NCBI GenBank assembly: GCA_963975575.1
Contig: CAXBHL010000001.1
Coordinates: 806,001 to 870,000, forward strand
DNA: 64,000 nucleotides
Direction: 5' to 3'
DNA from: UBA6054 sp963975575
GTDB lineage: Bacteria > Planctomycetota > Phycisphaerae > Phycisphaerales > UBA1924
Of this stretch, positions 52,894 to 61,712 are shown piece after piece; the first letter of the stretch is position 1, and each line of letters starts with the position of its first letter. The position numbers and the translations under genes were made by a program. Below the pieces are notes generated by a model. It did no database searches, was not told where the DNA came from, and saw nothing but the letters and a program-made list of their open reading frames with translations.

Positions 52894-53412
52894 TCAGGGG
52901 GCCGCGGTCACGGGCTGGAAGCTGAGCACGATGTTCTCCTCGATGCGCAGGTGCAGCCAATCGCGGGTGGCCTCGTAGGCGTTGACCTCGCCGAGCAGGT
53001 GCATCACGCGGGCTTCCTGCTGCATGACGCCGGTCGGCTGCTCGCAGAACTTGCGGGTCAGGCCGAGGGGACCGATGCGGATCCCGTCCTCACCGCGGCG
53101 GATGTAGCCGCCCGTGAAGGTGTTGCAGCCGGCCGACCCGGCCACCCAGGTCTCGTCCGGCTTGAACGAGATCCAGACGCGGGATCCCTCGATCGGGGCC
53201 TCGCCCTCGATGCCGGCCAGTTCCCACTCGGTGCCGGCGATCCAGGGCCAGTCCTTCTGCGCCTGGCGTACCGCGTCGGCGATCGGGCTGGCGTCGGGCA
53301 GCGGGAGCAGCTCGCGGTCCTTGGGCTCCGAACAGGACATCAGCCCGGCGAGAACGCCCAGTGTGGCGAGCGTGCGGAAGGGTCTGGCGGTGAGCGGGGC
53401 GGGCGTGCGCAT
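52894..53412 (-). CDS. META/HslJ-domain lipoprotein
   Basis: 172 residues. Lipoprotein signal (TLATLGVLAGLMSC, Cys27) and a META domain: 'WELAGIEGEAPIEGSRVWISF', 'WVAGSAGCNTFTGGY' and 'LTRKFCEQPTGVMQQEARVMHLLGEV'. META domains occur in HslJ of E. coli and in Leishmania META1; function unknown. It lies directly downstream of nothing on its strand and upstream of the S41 gene (95-base gap), so co-transcription is possible. Confidence 0.8.
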   Translation of the reverse strand: MRTPAPLTARPFRTLATLGVLAGLMSCSEPKDRELLPLPDASPIADAVRQAQKDWPWIAGTEWELAGIEGEAPIEGSRVWISFKPDETWVAGSAGCNTFTGGYIRRGEDGIRIGPLGLTRKFCEQPTGVMQQEARVMHLLGEVNAYEATRDWLHLRIEENIVLSFQPVTAAP

Positions 53413-53446
53413 GGATCGGCCTCGTGGGTTGCCGGGGATGAGGATA

Positions 53447-54904
53447 TCAGACGCCCTCGAGGCGTTCGAGCAGGGGTCCGAGGTGTTTCTCGTAGTTCTT
53501 CCATCGCTGGCCGCTGGACTTGTAGATGGGGCGGCGGACCTGGGCGATGCTGGCGGTGTTGACCGACTTCTTGGACTTGTGGGGCGAGAGGCAGGCCTCG
53601 TGGAAGGGCATGCCGACGTGGTCGAGCATCGCCCGGATGTTCGGCTCGGGGTCCGCTGTCAGCGACTCGTACTCGGATTCGAACATCCGCACCCCGCACT
53701 CGTCGCGGTAGTGCTTCATGGTCCGCAGGTAGCCGAGGTACTGGTCGCCCAGACTCTCCAGGGACTTGGCGTACTGGATCCAGGGGCCGAACTGCTGGAA
53801 GTAGATCGACAGGCAGGTGTCGCGGGCATCCCGCTTGGAGTGGATGAGGCTCATCCCCGGGAGGATCTTGGCGGCCAGCCCGCAGTAGATGTAGTTCTCC
53901 GGCATCTTGTCGACCACGCGGGCCATGTTCGGCTCGGGCGAGCACCGCTCGAGCATCTCGAGGTACTCCTTGCCGTAGGAGTCGATCAGGGCCTGGTCGG
54001 TCAGCGATTCCACCGGGTTGCGGTGCACGAGCCGGTTGAGGAGGGTGCTCTCACCGACGCCGCTGATCTTGGGGTGCGAGGCGAGGATGATCTCTGTCAG
54101 CGTCGTGCCCGACCGGGGCATGCCCACGACCATGATCGCCTTGGACCCGTCTTTCCGGGCGGCGGGGATCGAGTCGAGCCGTTCCCTGCTCCACTTTTCC
54201 AGGTGCTCGTCGAACTTCGACGCGGGCTCGGGGCCCTGCATGGTGTTGCCGATGCGGAAGTACTCGAACGCGGTGTCGTACTCTTTGAGCTTGTCGTGGA
54301 GGTGGCCGAGCAGGAAGGCCGCCTCGATGCGGCGGGGCTTGGGGCAGGTCACGTCGTCGAACAGCGGTTTGAGCGCGTCGACGGCCTGCTCGCAGAGTCC
54401 CTGGTGCAGGCACATGTCGCCGTAGGAGACCACCAGCAGGGGGTCGGGGTGATCGCGCATCTGCGCCTCGAGGAGTTCGAGCGCTTCGGGGACCTTGTTG
54501 ACGCCCTGGAGCAGGCGGGCTTTGAACTGGACGGCGCGGGCGTGGGCCGGGTTGACCGAGCGGGCCTTGTCGGCCATTTTGTGCGCCTCGCGCAGCATGC
54601 CCAACGACTGGCACGCGGAGGCGTAGTCTACGAGGATCTCCGCGTTGTTCGGCGCCAGATTGGCCGCGAAGCGCAGCAGGCGCAGGTTTTCCGGTTCCTT
54701 GCTCTTGGCGGCCATCGAGTCGTTGCCGTGCAGGGAGACGCCGAGCATGTGCAGGAGCTGGGGATCACGCGGCTGCTGCTTGAGCAGGTCGCGCAGGAGG
54801 GGGATGGCCAGCTCGCGCTGCCCGAGGTTGATCATCTCGCTCGCGCGCGCCTTGGCCTGCTGGAACACGGTGGGCATCGCGGCCGGCTGGGTCTGATTGA
54901 ACAT
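53447..54904 (-). CDS. TPR-sulfotransferase (copy 4)
   Basis: 485 residues. About 1-240 are TPR helices ('GQRELAIPLLRDLLKQQPRDPQLLHMLGVSL', 'APNNAEILVDYASACQSLGMLREAHKMADKA', 'LKEYDTAFEYFRIGNTM'). The PAPS loop is intact ('MVVGMPRSGTTLTEIILASHP'), as are 'VVDKMPENYIYCGLAAKILPG' and 'SKRDARDTCLSIYF'. It is closest to copy 2, sharing 'QVRRPIYKSSGQRWKNYEKHLGPLLERL' at the end. GAGGG precedes the ATG. Between 54905 and 55145 I see no gene. Confidence 0.88.
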   Translation of the reverse strand: MFNQTQPAAMPTVFQQAKARASEMINLGQRELAIPLLRDLLKQQPRDPQLLHMLGVSLHGNDSMAAKSKEPENLRLLRFAANLAPNNAEILVDYASACQSLGMLREAHKMADKARSVNPAHARAVQFKARLLQGVNKVPEALELLEAQMRDHPDPLLVVSYGDMCLHQGLCEQAVDALKPLFDDVTCPKPRRIEAAFLLGHLHDKLKEYDTAFEYFRIGNTMQGPEPASKFDEHLEKWSRERLDSIPAARKDGSKAIMVVGMPRSGTTLTEIILASHPKISGVGESTLLNRLVHRNPVESLTDQALIDSYGKEYLEMLERCSPEPNMARVVDKMPENYIYCGLAAKILPGMSLIHSKRDARDTCLSIYFQQFGPWIQYAKSLESLGDQYLGYLRTMKHYRDECGVRMFESEYESLTADPEPNIRAMLDHVGMPFHEACLSPHKSKKSVNTASIAQVRRPIYKSSGQRWKNYEKHLGPLLERLEGV

Positions 54905-55145
54905 ATCCCTCGATTCCTCCGCACGGTTCCGATCGGCCCCGGTCCCGGGCCGGATGAGTCGCAGGCTTCGGACCCGGGGCGGGCCGGCCCCGGCGACCAC
55001 CCATCCCGCGGGTTCTCCCGGTGATCCGGGCCCGGGCGCGGATATCCGGGCGTGCGACGGCCCATCATAGTGCCCGATACGAGAAAACCCGGCCCCCGCT
55101 GGAGAGTGGCGGGGGTCGGGGCGGAGGCGAGAACTCCGGGAAGAT

Positions 55146-56012
55146 TCAGGGCCTGGCGGAGGGCGACGCGGAGCGGTCGCTCGTGTCCGGGCGGATCTGG
55201 ACTTCGCGGCGGCCCTTGACCATCCGCACCTGCTGCAGGCGGGAGGGCCAGAAGTCGTACCCGTTGATCTGGCGGTGCATGTAGTCGGGCGCGGTGATCA
55301 CCAGCGAGGTTCCGTAGAACGTGATGGAGCCGCCGTCCCCGCCGAGCGAGACCCATTGGTCCGGCTCGACGGTGTTCTCGATGATCTGCACCAGTCGGGT
55401 GACACGGTCCTCCGCGTCGTCGTCGTCCTGCTGCTGGCCCTGGGTCTGGAACGGGCTGTTTCCGCCGCCGCCGCCCTGGGAGGACTGCAGGGCGCTGGAC
55501 AGATCGAACTCGGGCGCCTCGTCGAAGCGGGGCACCGTGAACATCAGATCGGAGATGTCGTAGAGCTCGACGACCTGCGTGCGGTTGAGCGCGGATTTGG
55601 GGCCGAACTCGATCGAGCCGGTGTCGGTGAACTGCCAGGTGTAGCCGCTGGCGGGGCGCTCGGCCTGCTGCACGCGGGCGAGGACCCGCTCGAGCAGCGT
55701 GATGGCCGGCATGTTCGTGGCCTTGATCGTGATGGCAGTGTCGGGGTCGATGCCCTCGAACGAGTCCTGGTCCATGTAGATCGGCTCGAGGTCGGCACCC
55801 GTCACGTCGGCGAGGAAGCGGAAGATGTCCGACACGGGCTGCTCGGTCACGTCGAGCGTGACGCGCTTGGAGAGGGCGCGCAGGTTGCTCACCTTGTTGC
55901 CGCGGATAAGCGGGTCGCTTGCCGACGCCGCGGTGGCGGGGGCCATGGCGGGCGCTGGCAGCCAGGCGAGGCCGCAGGAAGCGAGCAGGGCGATCGTGGC
56001 GATTCGGCGCAT
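55146..56012 (-). CDS. Secreted secretin-N0/STN-like protein
   Basis: 288 residues with a signal peptide (IALLASCGLAWLPAPAMA). 'SKRVTLDVTEQPVSDIFRFLADVTGADLEPIYMD' is the short STN/secretin N0-type fold seen at the start of secretins and TonB transducers. The rest ('ELYDISDLMFTVPRFDEAPEFDLSSAL', a Gly/Gln/Asp linker, 'RLVQIIENTVEPDQWVSLGGDGGSITFYGTSLVITAPDYMHRQI') recurs in planctomycete proteins without a secretin pore. It is probably periplasmic; its partner is unknown. Confidence 0.7.
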   Translation of the reverse strand: MRRIATIALLASCGLAWLPAPAMAPATAASASDPLIRGNKVSNLRALSKRVTLDVTEQPVSDIFRFLADVTGADLEPIYMDQDSFEGIDPDTAITIKATNMPAITLLERVLARVQQAERPASGYTWQFTDTGSIEFGPKSALNRTQVVELYDISDLMFTVPRFDEAPEFDLSSALQSSQGGGGGNSPFQTQGQQQDDDDAEDRVTRLVQIIENTVEPDQWVSLGGDGGSITFYGTSLVITAPDYMHRQINGYDFWPSRLQQVRMVKGRREVQIRPDTSDRSASPSARP

Positions 56013-56176
56013 GGATGGATCTCCTGTCGGCGGACGCCCGGTCCGTCCTGCGATCCCCGGCGGGGCGTTCGCGGGCGGGACCGGAGAGGGCCGGGGGGCA
56101 CCCCGTGCAGTCTACCGGATACCCCTGATACGAACAATCCCGGTGCCCAGTTCCGTCGGATCCGGGAGGGGGTCGC

Positions 56177-57601
56177 TCATCGGCGCCAGCCGGCCCGGTT
56201 GGTCTCCCGCTCGACCCGCTCGCCCTCGGGGGTGAAGGCTTCCAGGCGCGGGCTGGTCGATCGGAGCCGGGTGAGTTGGCGGCTTCCGATCCGGGCCCGC
56301 AGGATGGCCCGGTCGCCCTCGTAGTTGCGATCGAGCACCTCGCAGCGTCGCTCGATGGCGTCGATCGCCTTCGCGTCGGACATGGGCAGCGAGAGGTCCA
56401 GCTCGCGGATGGGCCCGACCACGAACTCGCGGATCGTCCGGGTCAGTTCGGCGTGGCCGAGCGGCTCTGGGTTGTCTGGCGTGGGGGGCAGGGCGCACAG
56501 CGGGATGGATCCGGGGATGCGGGCCTGCCAGTAGAGCAGGTCCCGGTTGTCGCCCAACCGGTCCGCTTTATTGAGGACGGTGACCAGCTCGGGGCGCTCG
56601 TACGGGGGCGCGTCCTTGTCGCGAGCCTCCTGCTTCTCGACCTCCTTGAAGAGCTCATCGAGCGTGCGCACGACCGTGTCGTGGTGCATCTCGACGCTGG
56701 GGTCGGAGACGTCGAGCACGACGATCAGCAGGTCGGCGTGGGTGGCCTCTTCCAGCGTGGCGCGGAAGGACGCGACGAGGTGGTGGGGCAGCTCGCGCAC
56801 GAACCCGACCGTGTCGGAGAGCATGCACCCGACCCCGCCGCCAAGGTCCCACTTGCGGGTGCGGGTCGAGAGCGTGGCGAACACGCGATCGTCGGCGTAG
56901 GCCCCACCCTCGGTGAACGTGTTGAAGATCGTGCTCTTGCCCGCGTTGGTGTAGCCCACGAGCCCGACGGTGTCGTTGTCGATGTTGCGCTGCCGGACGG
57001 CGCGGCGCTTGCGTTCCTGGATCTCGGCGAGCTCTCGCTGCAGGACGATCTTGCGCCGCTGCACGAGGCGGCGGTCGATCTCGAGCTGCTGCTCGCCCGG
57101 GCCGCGGGTGCCCACGCCGCCGCTGGCGGCCCCGCCCGCGATCCGCTCAAGGTGGCTCCACATGGCCCGCAGGCGGGGGTAGGTGTACTCGAGCTGGGCC
57201 AGCTCGACCTGGAGTTGGGCCTCGTGCGTCGTGGCGCGGCCGGCGAAGATGTCCAGGATCAGCTCGGAGCGGTCGAGGATCTTCCGCCCCACAATCTTCT
57301 CGATCGTGGCGATCTGCTTGGGGCTCAGTTCGTGGTCGAAGATGACCGTGGTCGCGTCGAGGGCGTCGCAGAGGTTCTTGAGTTCCTCGACCTTGCCCTT
57401 GCCCATGTAGGTGCCCGGTTCGGGCCGATCGCGGCGCTGCTCGAGTTCACCGACCACGGTCGCGCCGGCCTGCTCGGCCAGCTCACGCAACTCGCCGAAC
57501 GGGTCGCGGGGGTCGAAGACGGACTCGGGCAGTCGCAGGGCGGCGAGGACGGCCTTCTCGGAGCGTACCTGGATGTTCTGTCGTTCGGTCGGCTTTGGCA
57601 C
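56177..57601 (-). CDS. hflX: GTPase HflX
   Basis: 474 residues. N-terminal HflX domain ('AEQAGATVVGELEQRRDRPEPGTYMGKGKVEELKNL', 'SPKQIATIEKIVGRKILDRSELILDIFAGRA'), then 'GGVGTRGPGEQQLEIDRRLVQRR' and the G-domain: 'LVGYTNAGKSTIFN' (P-loop), 'SDTVGFVRELPHHLVASFRATLEE' (Walker B, switch 2), 'VLNKADRLG' (NKxD). HflX splits stalled ribosomes. The GTG at 57601 has TACAAT 5 bases before it (leaderless); a GTG at 57631 is possible but lies upstream of that box. The C-terminal Arg-rich 60 residues are longer than usual. Confidence 0.94.
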   Translation of the reverse strand: MPKPTERQNIQVRSEKAVLAALRLPESVFDPRDPFGELRELAEQAGATVVGELEQRRDRPEPGTYMGKGKVEELKNLCDALDATTVIFDHELSPKQIATIEKIVGRKILDRSELILDIFAGRATTHEAQLQVELAQLEYTYPRLRAMWSHLERIAGGAASGGVGTRGPGEQQLEIDRRLVQRRKIVLQRELAEIQERKRRAVRQRNIDNDTVGLVGYTNAGKSTIFNTFTEGGAYADDRVFATLSTRTRKWDLGGGVGCMLSDTVGFVRELPHHLVASFRATLEEATHADLLIVVLDVSDPSVEMHHDTVVRTLDELFKEVEKQEARDKDAPPYERPELVTVLNKADRLGDNRDLLYWQARIPGSIPLCALPPTPDNPEPLGHAELTRTIREFVVGPIRELDLSLPMSDAKAIDAIERRCEVLDRNYEGDRAILRARIGSRQLTRLRSTSPRLEAFTPEGERVERETNRAGWRR

Positions 57602-57606
57602 GCCGG

Positions 57607-57612
57607 ATTGTA
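57607..57612 (-). promoter_or_regulatory. Putative -10 box of hflX, leaderless layout
   Basis: Minus-strand TACAAT ends 5 bases before the GTG at 57601; supports that start over 57631. Confidence 0.4.
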
Positions 57613-57632
57613 TCGGCCGGACGGTCGCCACG

Positions 57633-57659
57633 AAAAAGGCCCCGCCGGGGCGGGGCCTT
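57633..57659 (-). terminator. Rho-independent terminator of the 57683-58432 gene
   Basis: On the minus strand AAGGCCCCGCC and GGCGGGGCC pair around two bases and end in T5. It lies between the PxP-CTERM gene stop and the hflX promoter. Confidence 0.9.
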
Positions 57660-57682
57660 GGGAGAAACGCGATTCATGCGGC

Positions 57683-58432
57683 TCAGCGACGGCGCCGGGC
57701 CGTCATGAGGCCGCCGAGGCCCAGCAGCGCGAACGCGCCGGGGGCGGGGACGGAGATCTGGTAGCCCACGGTGAAGGGCACCGCGACGCCGCTCGCGGTG
57801 ATGTTGTAGAAGCCGGGCACGCCCCCGCCGACCGTCGAGGCGTCGATGTAGAGCTGCGGGACGGCCGAGCCGACCGAGTTGGGGGTGGTCGAGACCACGC
57901 CCAGGCGGTTGGCGGCCCCGGTCAGGGCGGTCACGGTCTGGAGGACGATGATGTCGGTCGAGTCGAGGTTGACGCCCAGCCCGCCGAGGCCGGTCACGTT
58001 GAAGGTCGTGAAGAAGCCCGCGTTCAGGGCGATCGTCCCGGTGTTGACGTTGAACGATCCCAGGGCGCCGCCGTCGGAGACGCGGAAGAAGCTGAAGCTC
58101 ACGGTCGCGGAGGTCAGCGTTCCGGCGCTCGTGCCGCTGTTGAAGAGGTTGAACGAGAAGTCCTGGAGGGTGCCGGTCCCGGCGGTGGTCAGCTGGTCGC
58201 CGAAGACCGCGGTCAGGTCGGTGGAGCTGAACGCGCGGTCGGCGGTGAAGCCGGACTGCAGGTTGCTGTAGACGATGGGGTTGCCGCGGACGGCAGAAAC
58301 GAGGTTGCCGTGCACGTCGATGGTGCGTTCGCCGGCATGCTGCAGGTTGCTCACCGACTCGGCGATCAGGCCGGCGGACGCGCCGCCGCAGGCGGCGGCG
58401 AGCAGGGACACGACTGTCAGGGTGCGGATCAT
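57683..58432 (-). CDS. Secreted PxP-CTERM protein
   Basis: 249 residues. Signal peptide (MIRTLTVVSLLAAACGGASA), then an all-beta domain ('DFSFNLFNSGTSAGTLTSATVSFSFFRVSDGG', 'TSTDIIVLQTVT'-like strands), and the sorting tail 'VPAPGAFALLGLGGLMTA' plus four Arg, the cleanest example in the window. I cannot name the domain. GAGGAAG precedes the ATG. Its own terminator follows. The 247 bases upstream (58433-58680) hold its leader and no gene that I can see. Confidence 0.78.
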   Translation of the reverse strand: MIRTLTVVSLLAAACGGASAGLIAESVSNLQHAGERTIDVHGNLVSAVRGNPIVYSNLQSGFTADRAFSSTDLTAVFGDQLTTAGTGTLQDFSFNLFNSGTSAGTLTSATVSFSFFRVSDGGALGSFNVNTGTIALNAGFFTTFNVTGLGGLGVNLDSTDIIVLQTVTALTGAANRLGVVSTTPNSVGSAVPQLYIDASTVGGGVPGFYNITASGVAVPFTVGYQISVPAPGAFALLGLGGLMTARRRR

Positions 58433-58680
58433 GGTTTCTTCCTCTCTTTGACATCCGGCGTGCCGGCCCGGGAGGACCGGCCGCGTGCACAACAACGGCC
58501 CGGCCGGCTGACATCGCCGGCGCGGAAACGGATCGGGCTCTGAAGGGGACGCGGCTGGCGCGACGGATGCGGGGAACATACCCCCGGCGCAGAAGACTAC
58601 ATCATCCGGCGCACAAAGCAAGAAAGAACGCCGTCCGCCCGTCGCGACAGGACCGAGAACCCCCGGCCCGGGCGCCGGGA

Positions 58681-59256
58681 TCAGTCGCCGTATCGCTGGC
58701 GCAGCTTGGTGCTCAGGCGTGCCATGAGGTGGGCCCGCTCGAAGGCGTCGACCCAGTCCTGGCGGGTGGCGGCCACCTCGTCGTCGGGAACGGGGGCCCC
58801 CGGCAAGGGGCAGGACGCGCCCAACTGACGGGCGGCGAGGGCCCGGTAGCGGGAGAGCGTGCGGTCCCCCTCGATGGAGAGGACGTCGAAGTCCTCATTG
58901 AGGATGAGGACGACGGGAACCCGCAGGCCGCCGCAGATCATCAGCCGTTCCGAAAGGTCCGCGTGCTCGTCGCGGTCGAGGTACCGGGCGGTCAGGCGGG
59001 CCGAGGCGGCGTCGATCGCGTCGATGAAGGGCACCTGCTGGACGCAATCGCCGCACCAGGTGCCGGAGATCACGAGGGCGTTGAGGGGCCGGATGAACGA
59101 GCCGATCAGGGCCTGCTGGGGCCCGGCCAGGTCCGCCCGGGCGCGGAACGCGGCCCAGGCCTCGCGATGCGCGGGCTTGCCGGTCGTCACGTAGGCGTCG
59201 TAGTGATGGGCATGGCCGAACTTGCTGCGGAGGAAGGCGGGGTCGATCATGGGCAT
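58681..59256 (-). CDS. Thioredoxin-like protein (thioredoxin_9 type)
   Basis: 191 residues. 'NALVISGTWCGDCVQQVPFIDAIDAA' carries a WCGDC redox motif, with 'ICGGLRVPVVLIL' as the cis-Pro region. The N-terminal ~50 residues ('FLRSKFGHAHHYDAYVTTGKPAHREAWAAF') match the thioredoxin_9 subgroup. No signal peptide, so probably cytoplasmic disulfide reduction. A start six bases later (MIDPAF) is equally possible. Divergent from the Lon-N gene. Confidence 0.8.
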   Translation of the reverse strand: MPMIDPAFLRSKFGHAHHYDAYVTTGKPAHREAWAAFRARADLAGPQQALIGSFIRPLNALVISGTWCGDCVQQVPFIDAIDAASARLTARYLDRDEHADLSERLMICGGLRVPVVLILNEDFDVLSIEGDRTLSRYRALAARQLGASCPLPGAPVPDDEVAATRQDWVDAFERAHLMARLSTKLRQRYGD

Positions 59257-59276
59257 CCCAACCGCCCCCCGGGGCG

Positions 59277-59282
59277 TATTAT
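59277..59282 (+). promoter_or_regulatory. Putative -10 box of the Lon-N gene, leaderless layout
   Basis: TATTAT, 5 bases before the ATG at 59288; no ribosome binding site. Confidence 0.5.
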
Positions 59283-59287
59283 TTGAC

Positions 59288-60001
59288 ATGGACGGCGCAC
59301 AATCGGTGCGAATCAACTTCGGTCGTCCGGTGGCAATCTTCCCGCTGGACCTGGTCCTGCTGCCCCAGCAGCCGCTGCCCCTGCACATCTTCGAGCCGCG
59401 GTACCGCCAGATGGTGGACAACGAGCTGGACGGGGCGGGCCAGATCGCCATCGCAACGGTCGATCCCGGGCGTCCCCCGGACAGCCACGGACGCCCCGCG
59501 ATCCGGCCGGTCGTCTGCGTGGGCCAGATCGTCAGCCATGAGCGGCTGTCGGACGGGCGGTTCAACGTCGTGCTCCACGGCCTGTGCCGGGCGCGGATCG
59601 TCGAAGAACTCGCGCCCGAGGACGGGCTGCTGTACCGGCGGGCGCGGCTCGACCCCTTCGGCGAAGAGGGCAGCGAGGCCTTCAACGCCGCCGAGACCAT
59701 GGAACGCCTGCGGGTCTGGGTCGACGACGCCCTCGATCAGGGTCCTCTGGCCAACATGCGCATCGCCGAGCAGGTGCTCGAGTATGTTCGCAACTCGGCC
59801 ATCCCCACGCCGGTGCTGCTGGACGTGGTGGGCTTCACCATGCTGACCGCGCCGGAAAGCCGGTACCGGATGCTCGCCGAGCCGGACGCGGAGGCCCGCA
59901 CACGGATGCTCGGACGGGAACTCAGCCGCCTGTCGGAGACCATCCGGGCGGCCAAAGACCAGCACCCCGAGGCCTGGCCCAAGGGCGTGAGCTGGAACTG
60001 A
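59288..60001 (+). CDS. LON substrate-binding (Lon-N) domain protein
   Basis: 237 residues. 'VAIFPLDLVLLPQQPLPLHIFEPRYRQMVDNEL' is the start of the Lon N-terminal domain, followed by 'CVGQIVSHERLSDGRFNVVLHGLCRARIVEEL'. The protease and ATPase parts of Lon are absent. Such stand-alone proteins may bind unfolded substrates. The C-terminal helices ('LRVWVDDAL', 'RMLGRELSRLSETI') complete the domain. Confidence 0.88.
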   Translation: MDGAQSVRINFGRPVAIFPLDLVLLPQQPLPLHIFEPRYRQMVDNELDGAGQIAIATVDPGRPPDSHGRPAIRPVVCVGQIVSHERLSDGRFNVVLHGLCRARIVEELAPEDGLLYRRARLDPFGEEGSEAFNAAETMERLRVWVDDALDQGPLANMRIAEQVLEYVRNSAIPTPVLLDVVGFTMLTAPESRYRMLAEPDAEARTRMLGRELSRLSETIRAAKDQHPEAWPKGVSWN

Positions 60002-60050
60002 TCCACGCGCGTGGCCGGCCGGGCCGGGGGGCCGGGGGGGTGGGGGGGCG

Positions 60051-60743
60051 TTACTCCGCCCCGGGGTCGGTCTGCATCCGCAGGATGAACGCGTTGGCCT
60101 GATCGATCGAGGCGTTCATGTCCGCGATGAGTTGATCGATCTCGCCCTGCAGTTCGGTGACGGTGGTCTGCAGCGAGGCGATCGCCCGGGCATTGAGGTT
60201 GTGCTTCAGGAAGAGCACCTGGTCGTCGAAGGCCTTGAGGACCGGCCGCATGCGGGCCTGGGCGGCCTTCATGGCGGTCATCATCTGGCGGTAGCGCTCG
60301 CGGGTGAGGCTGAGCTGCTCGGCGCTGGCCGCTCTCAGCGTTTCGGAGGAATACTGGGTCAGTTCCTGGTCCCACTCGCGGAACATGGCGTTGGCGATCC
60401 GCTCGACGCTGGCGATCTTGTCGCGGACGACGCCCGCGCGGTCGGCGCAGCGTTCGGCCTCGAAGCGGAGCTTGTCGTACTGGCGTTCAAGGGCCCCGCC
60501 GTTGAACCCGGTGATGGCCTTGAACTCGGCCATGGTGCTGGAGAACTGGTCCTTGGCCTGCTGCTGGGCGTTGCGGGCGTCCTTGACCTCGGAGACGAGC
60601 TGCTCACGCTTGGCGATGCCCAGCGATTCCTTGACCCGCATCGTGGTGCTGGCGCAGCCGGACAGCGGGGCGAGTGAGCCGGCCAGCACCGGGATCAGGG
60701 CCAGGGCGAGCAGCGGGGCGGCGGGGGCGTTGAAGCGGGGCAT
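60051..60743 (-). CDS. DUF2959 family lipoprotein
   Basis: 230 residues. Signal peptide with lipobox 'APLSGC' (Cys30), then a long, almost entirely helical, charged sequence ('REQLVSEVKDARNAQQQAKDQFSSTMAEFKAIT', 'RYRQMMTAMKAAQARMRPVLKAF', 'VTELQGEIDQLIADMNASI') as in DUF2959. The helices are likely coiled coils in the periplasm. Function unknown. AAGGAGG lies before the ATG. Confidence 0.85.
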   Translation of the reverse strand: MPRFNAPAAPLLALALIPVLAGSLAPLSGCASTTMRVKESLGIAKREQLVSEVKDARNAQQQAKDQFSSTMAEFKAITGFNGGALERQYDKLRFEAERCADRAGVVRDKIASVERIANAMFREWDQELTQYSSETLRAASAEQLSLTRERYRQMMTAMKAAQARMRPVLKAFDDQVLFLKHNLNARAIASLQTTVTELQGEIDQLIADMNASIDQANAFILRMQTDPGAE

Positions 60744-60805
60744 GGCGTTTCCTCCTTGAATCGACCTTCAGAGCGTACCCCGGCCGGCAGTGGGGCGTCG
60801 GACCC

Positions 60806-60811
60806 TATGAT
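60806..60811 (+). promoter_or_regulatory. Putative -10 box of thiG, leaderless layout
   Basis: TATGAT, 5 bases before the ATG at 60817. Confidence 0.5.
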
Positions 60812-60816
60812 CGGGC

Positions 60817-61662
60817 ATGGGCCAGACTCTGATTGAACCGGGGCTTTCGCCGATCACGATCGCCGGGCGGACCTTCGCCAGCCGTCTTCTGGTGGGCACG
60901 GGCAAGTACGCCTCCATGGAGCAGATGCGCGACGCGCTGGACGCCTCGGGATCCGAGGTCATCACGGTGGCCGTCCGGCGTGAACGCCTGTTCAACGCCG
61001 AGGGCAAGAGCCTGCTGGAATACCTGGACCTGTCGCGGTACACCATCCTGCCCAACACCGCGGGGTGTTTCACCGCCGAGGATGCCGTCCGCGTGGCCCG
61101 GCTCGGGCGGGATCTGCTCGAGCAGCTCGACAACCCCGGGGCCAGTTGGGTCAAACTCGAGGTGCTCGGCGACAAGCAGACCCTGCTGCCCGACCCGATC
61201 GGCACGGTCGAGGCCGTCGAGACGCTGGTCAAGGACGGGTTCGAGGTGCTCTGCTACACCAGCGACGACCCGATCGTGGCGGCCCGGATCAAGGACGCCG
61301 GGGCCGCGGCGGTCATGCCCGCCGGCTCGCCCATCGGCTCCGGCCAGGGCGTGCTCAACCCGAACAACATCGTGCTGTGCTTGGAGAAGCTCAAGGCGGG
61401 CGACCCGGACTACCCGGTGATCGTCGACGCCGGCGTGGGCTCGGCCAGCGACACGGCAGTGGCGATGGAACTGGGCGCCGACGGCGTGCTGCTCAACACC
61501 GCCATCGCCCACGCGAAGCGGCCGGTGATGATGGCCCACGCGATGCGCAAGGCCTGCGAGGCGGGTCGCCAGAGCTATCTGGCCGGTCGGATCGACAAGA
61601 AGCGGTATGCCACGGCCAGCAGCCCCATGGAGGGGGCGATCTCGTACATTCCCGGCGAATGA
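60817..61662 (+). CDS. thiG: Thiazole synthase
   Basis: Forms the thiazole ring of thiamine from deoxyxylulose-5-phosphate and ThiS thiocarboxylate. 281 residues: 'IAGRTFASRLLVGTGKYAS' at the N-terminus, 'TVAVRRERLFNAEGKSLLEYLDLSRYTILPNTAGC', 'WVKLEVLGDKQTLLPDPIGTVEA' with the Schiff-base Lys, 'AVMPAGSPIGSGQGVLNP' and 'PVIVDAGVGSASDTAVAMELGADGVLLNTAIA'. thiS and other thi genes are not in the window. Confidence 0.96.
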   Translation: MGQTLIEPGLSPITIAGRTFASRLLVGTGKYASMEQMRDALDASGSEVITVAVRRERLFNAEGKSLLEYLDLSRYTILPNTAGCFTAEDAVRVARLGRDLLEQLDNPGASWVKLEVLGDKQTLLPDPIGTVEAVETLVKDGFEVLCYTSDDPIVAARIKDAGAAAVMPAGSPIGSGQGVLNPNNIVLCLEKLKAGDPDYPVIVDAGVGSASDTAVAMELGADGVLLNTAIAHAKRPVMMAHAMRKACEAGRQSYLAGRIDKKRYATASSPMEGAISYIPGE

Positions 61663-61712
61663 CCGCCATCGCGAGGAGTGTGTTCCCTCCGCGTGCAGAT
61701 TCAGGAGTACAC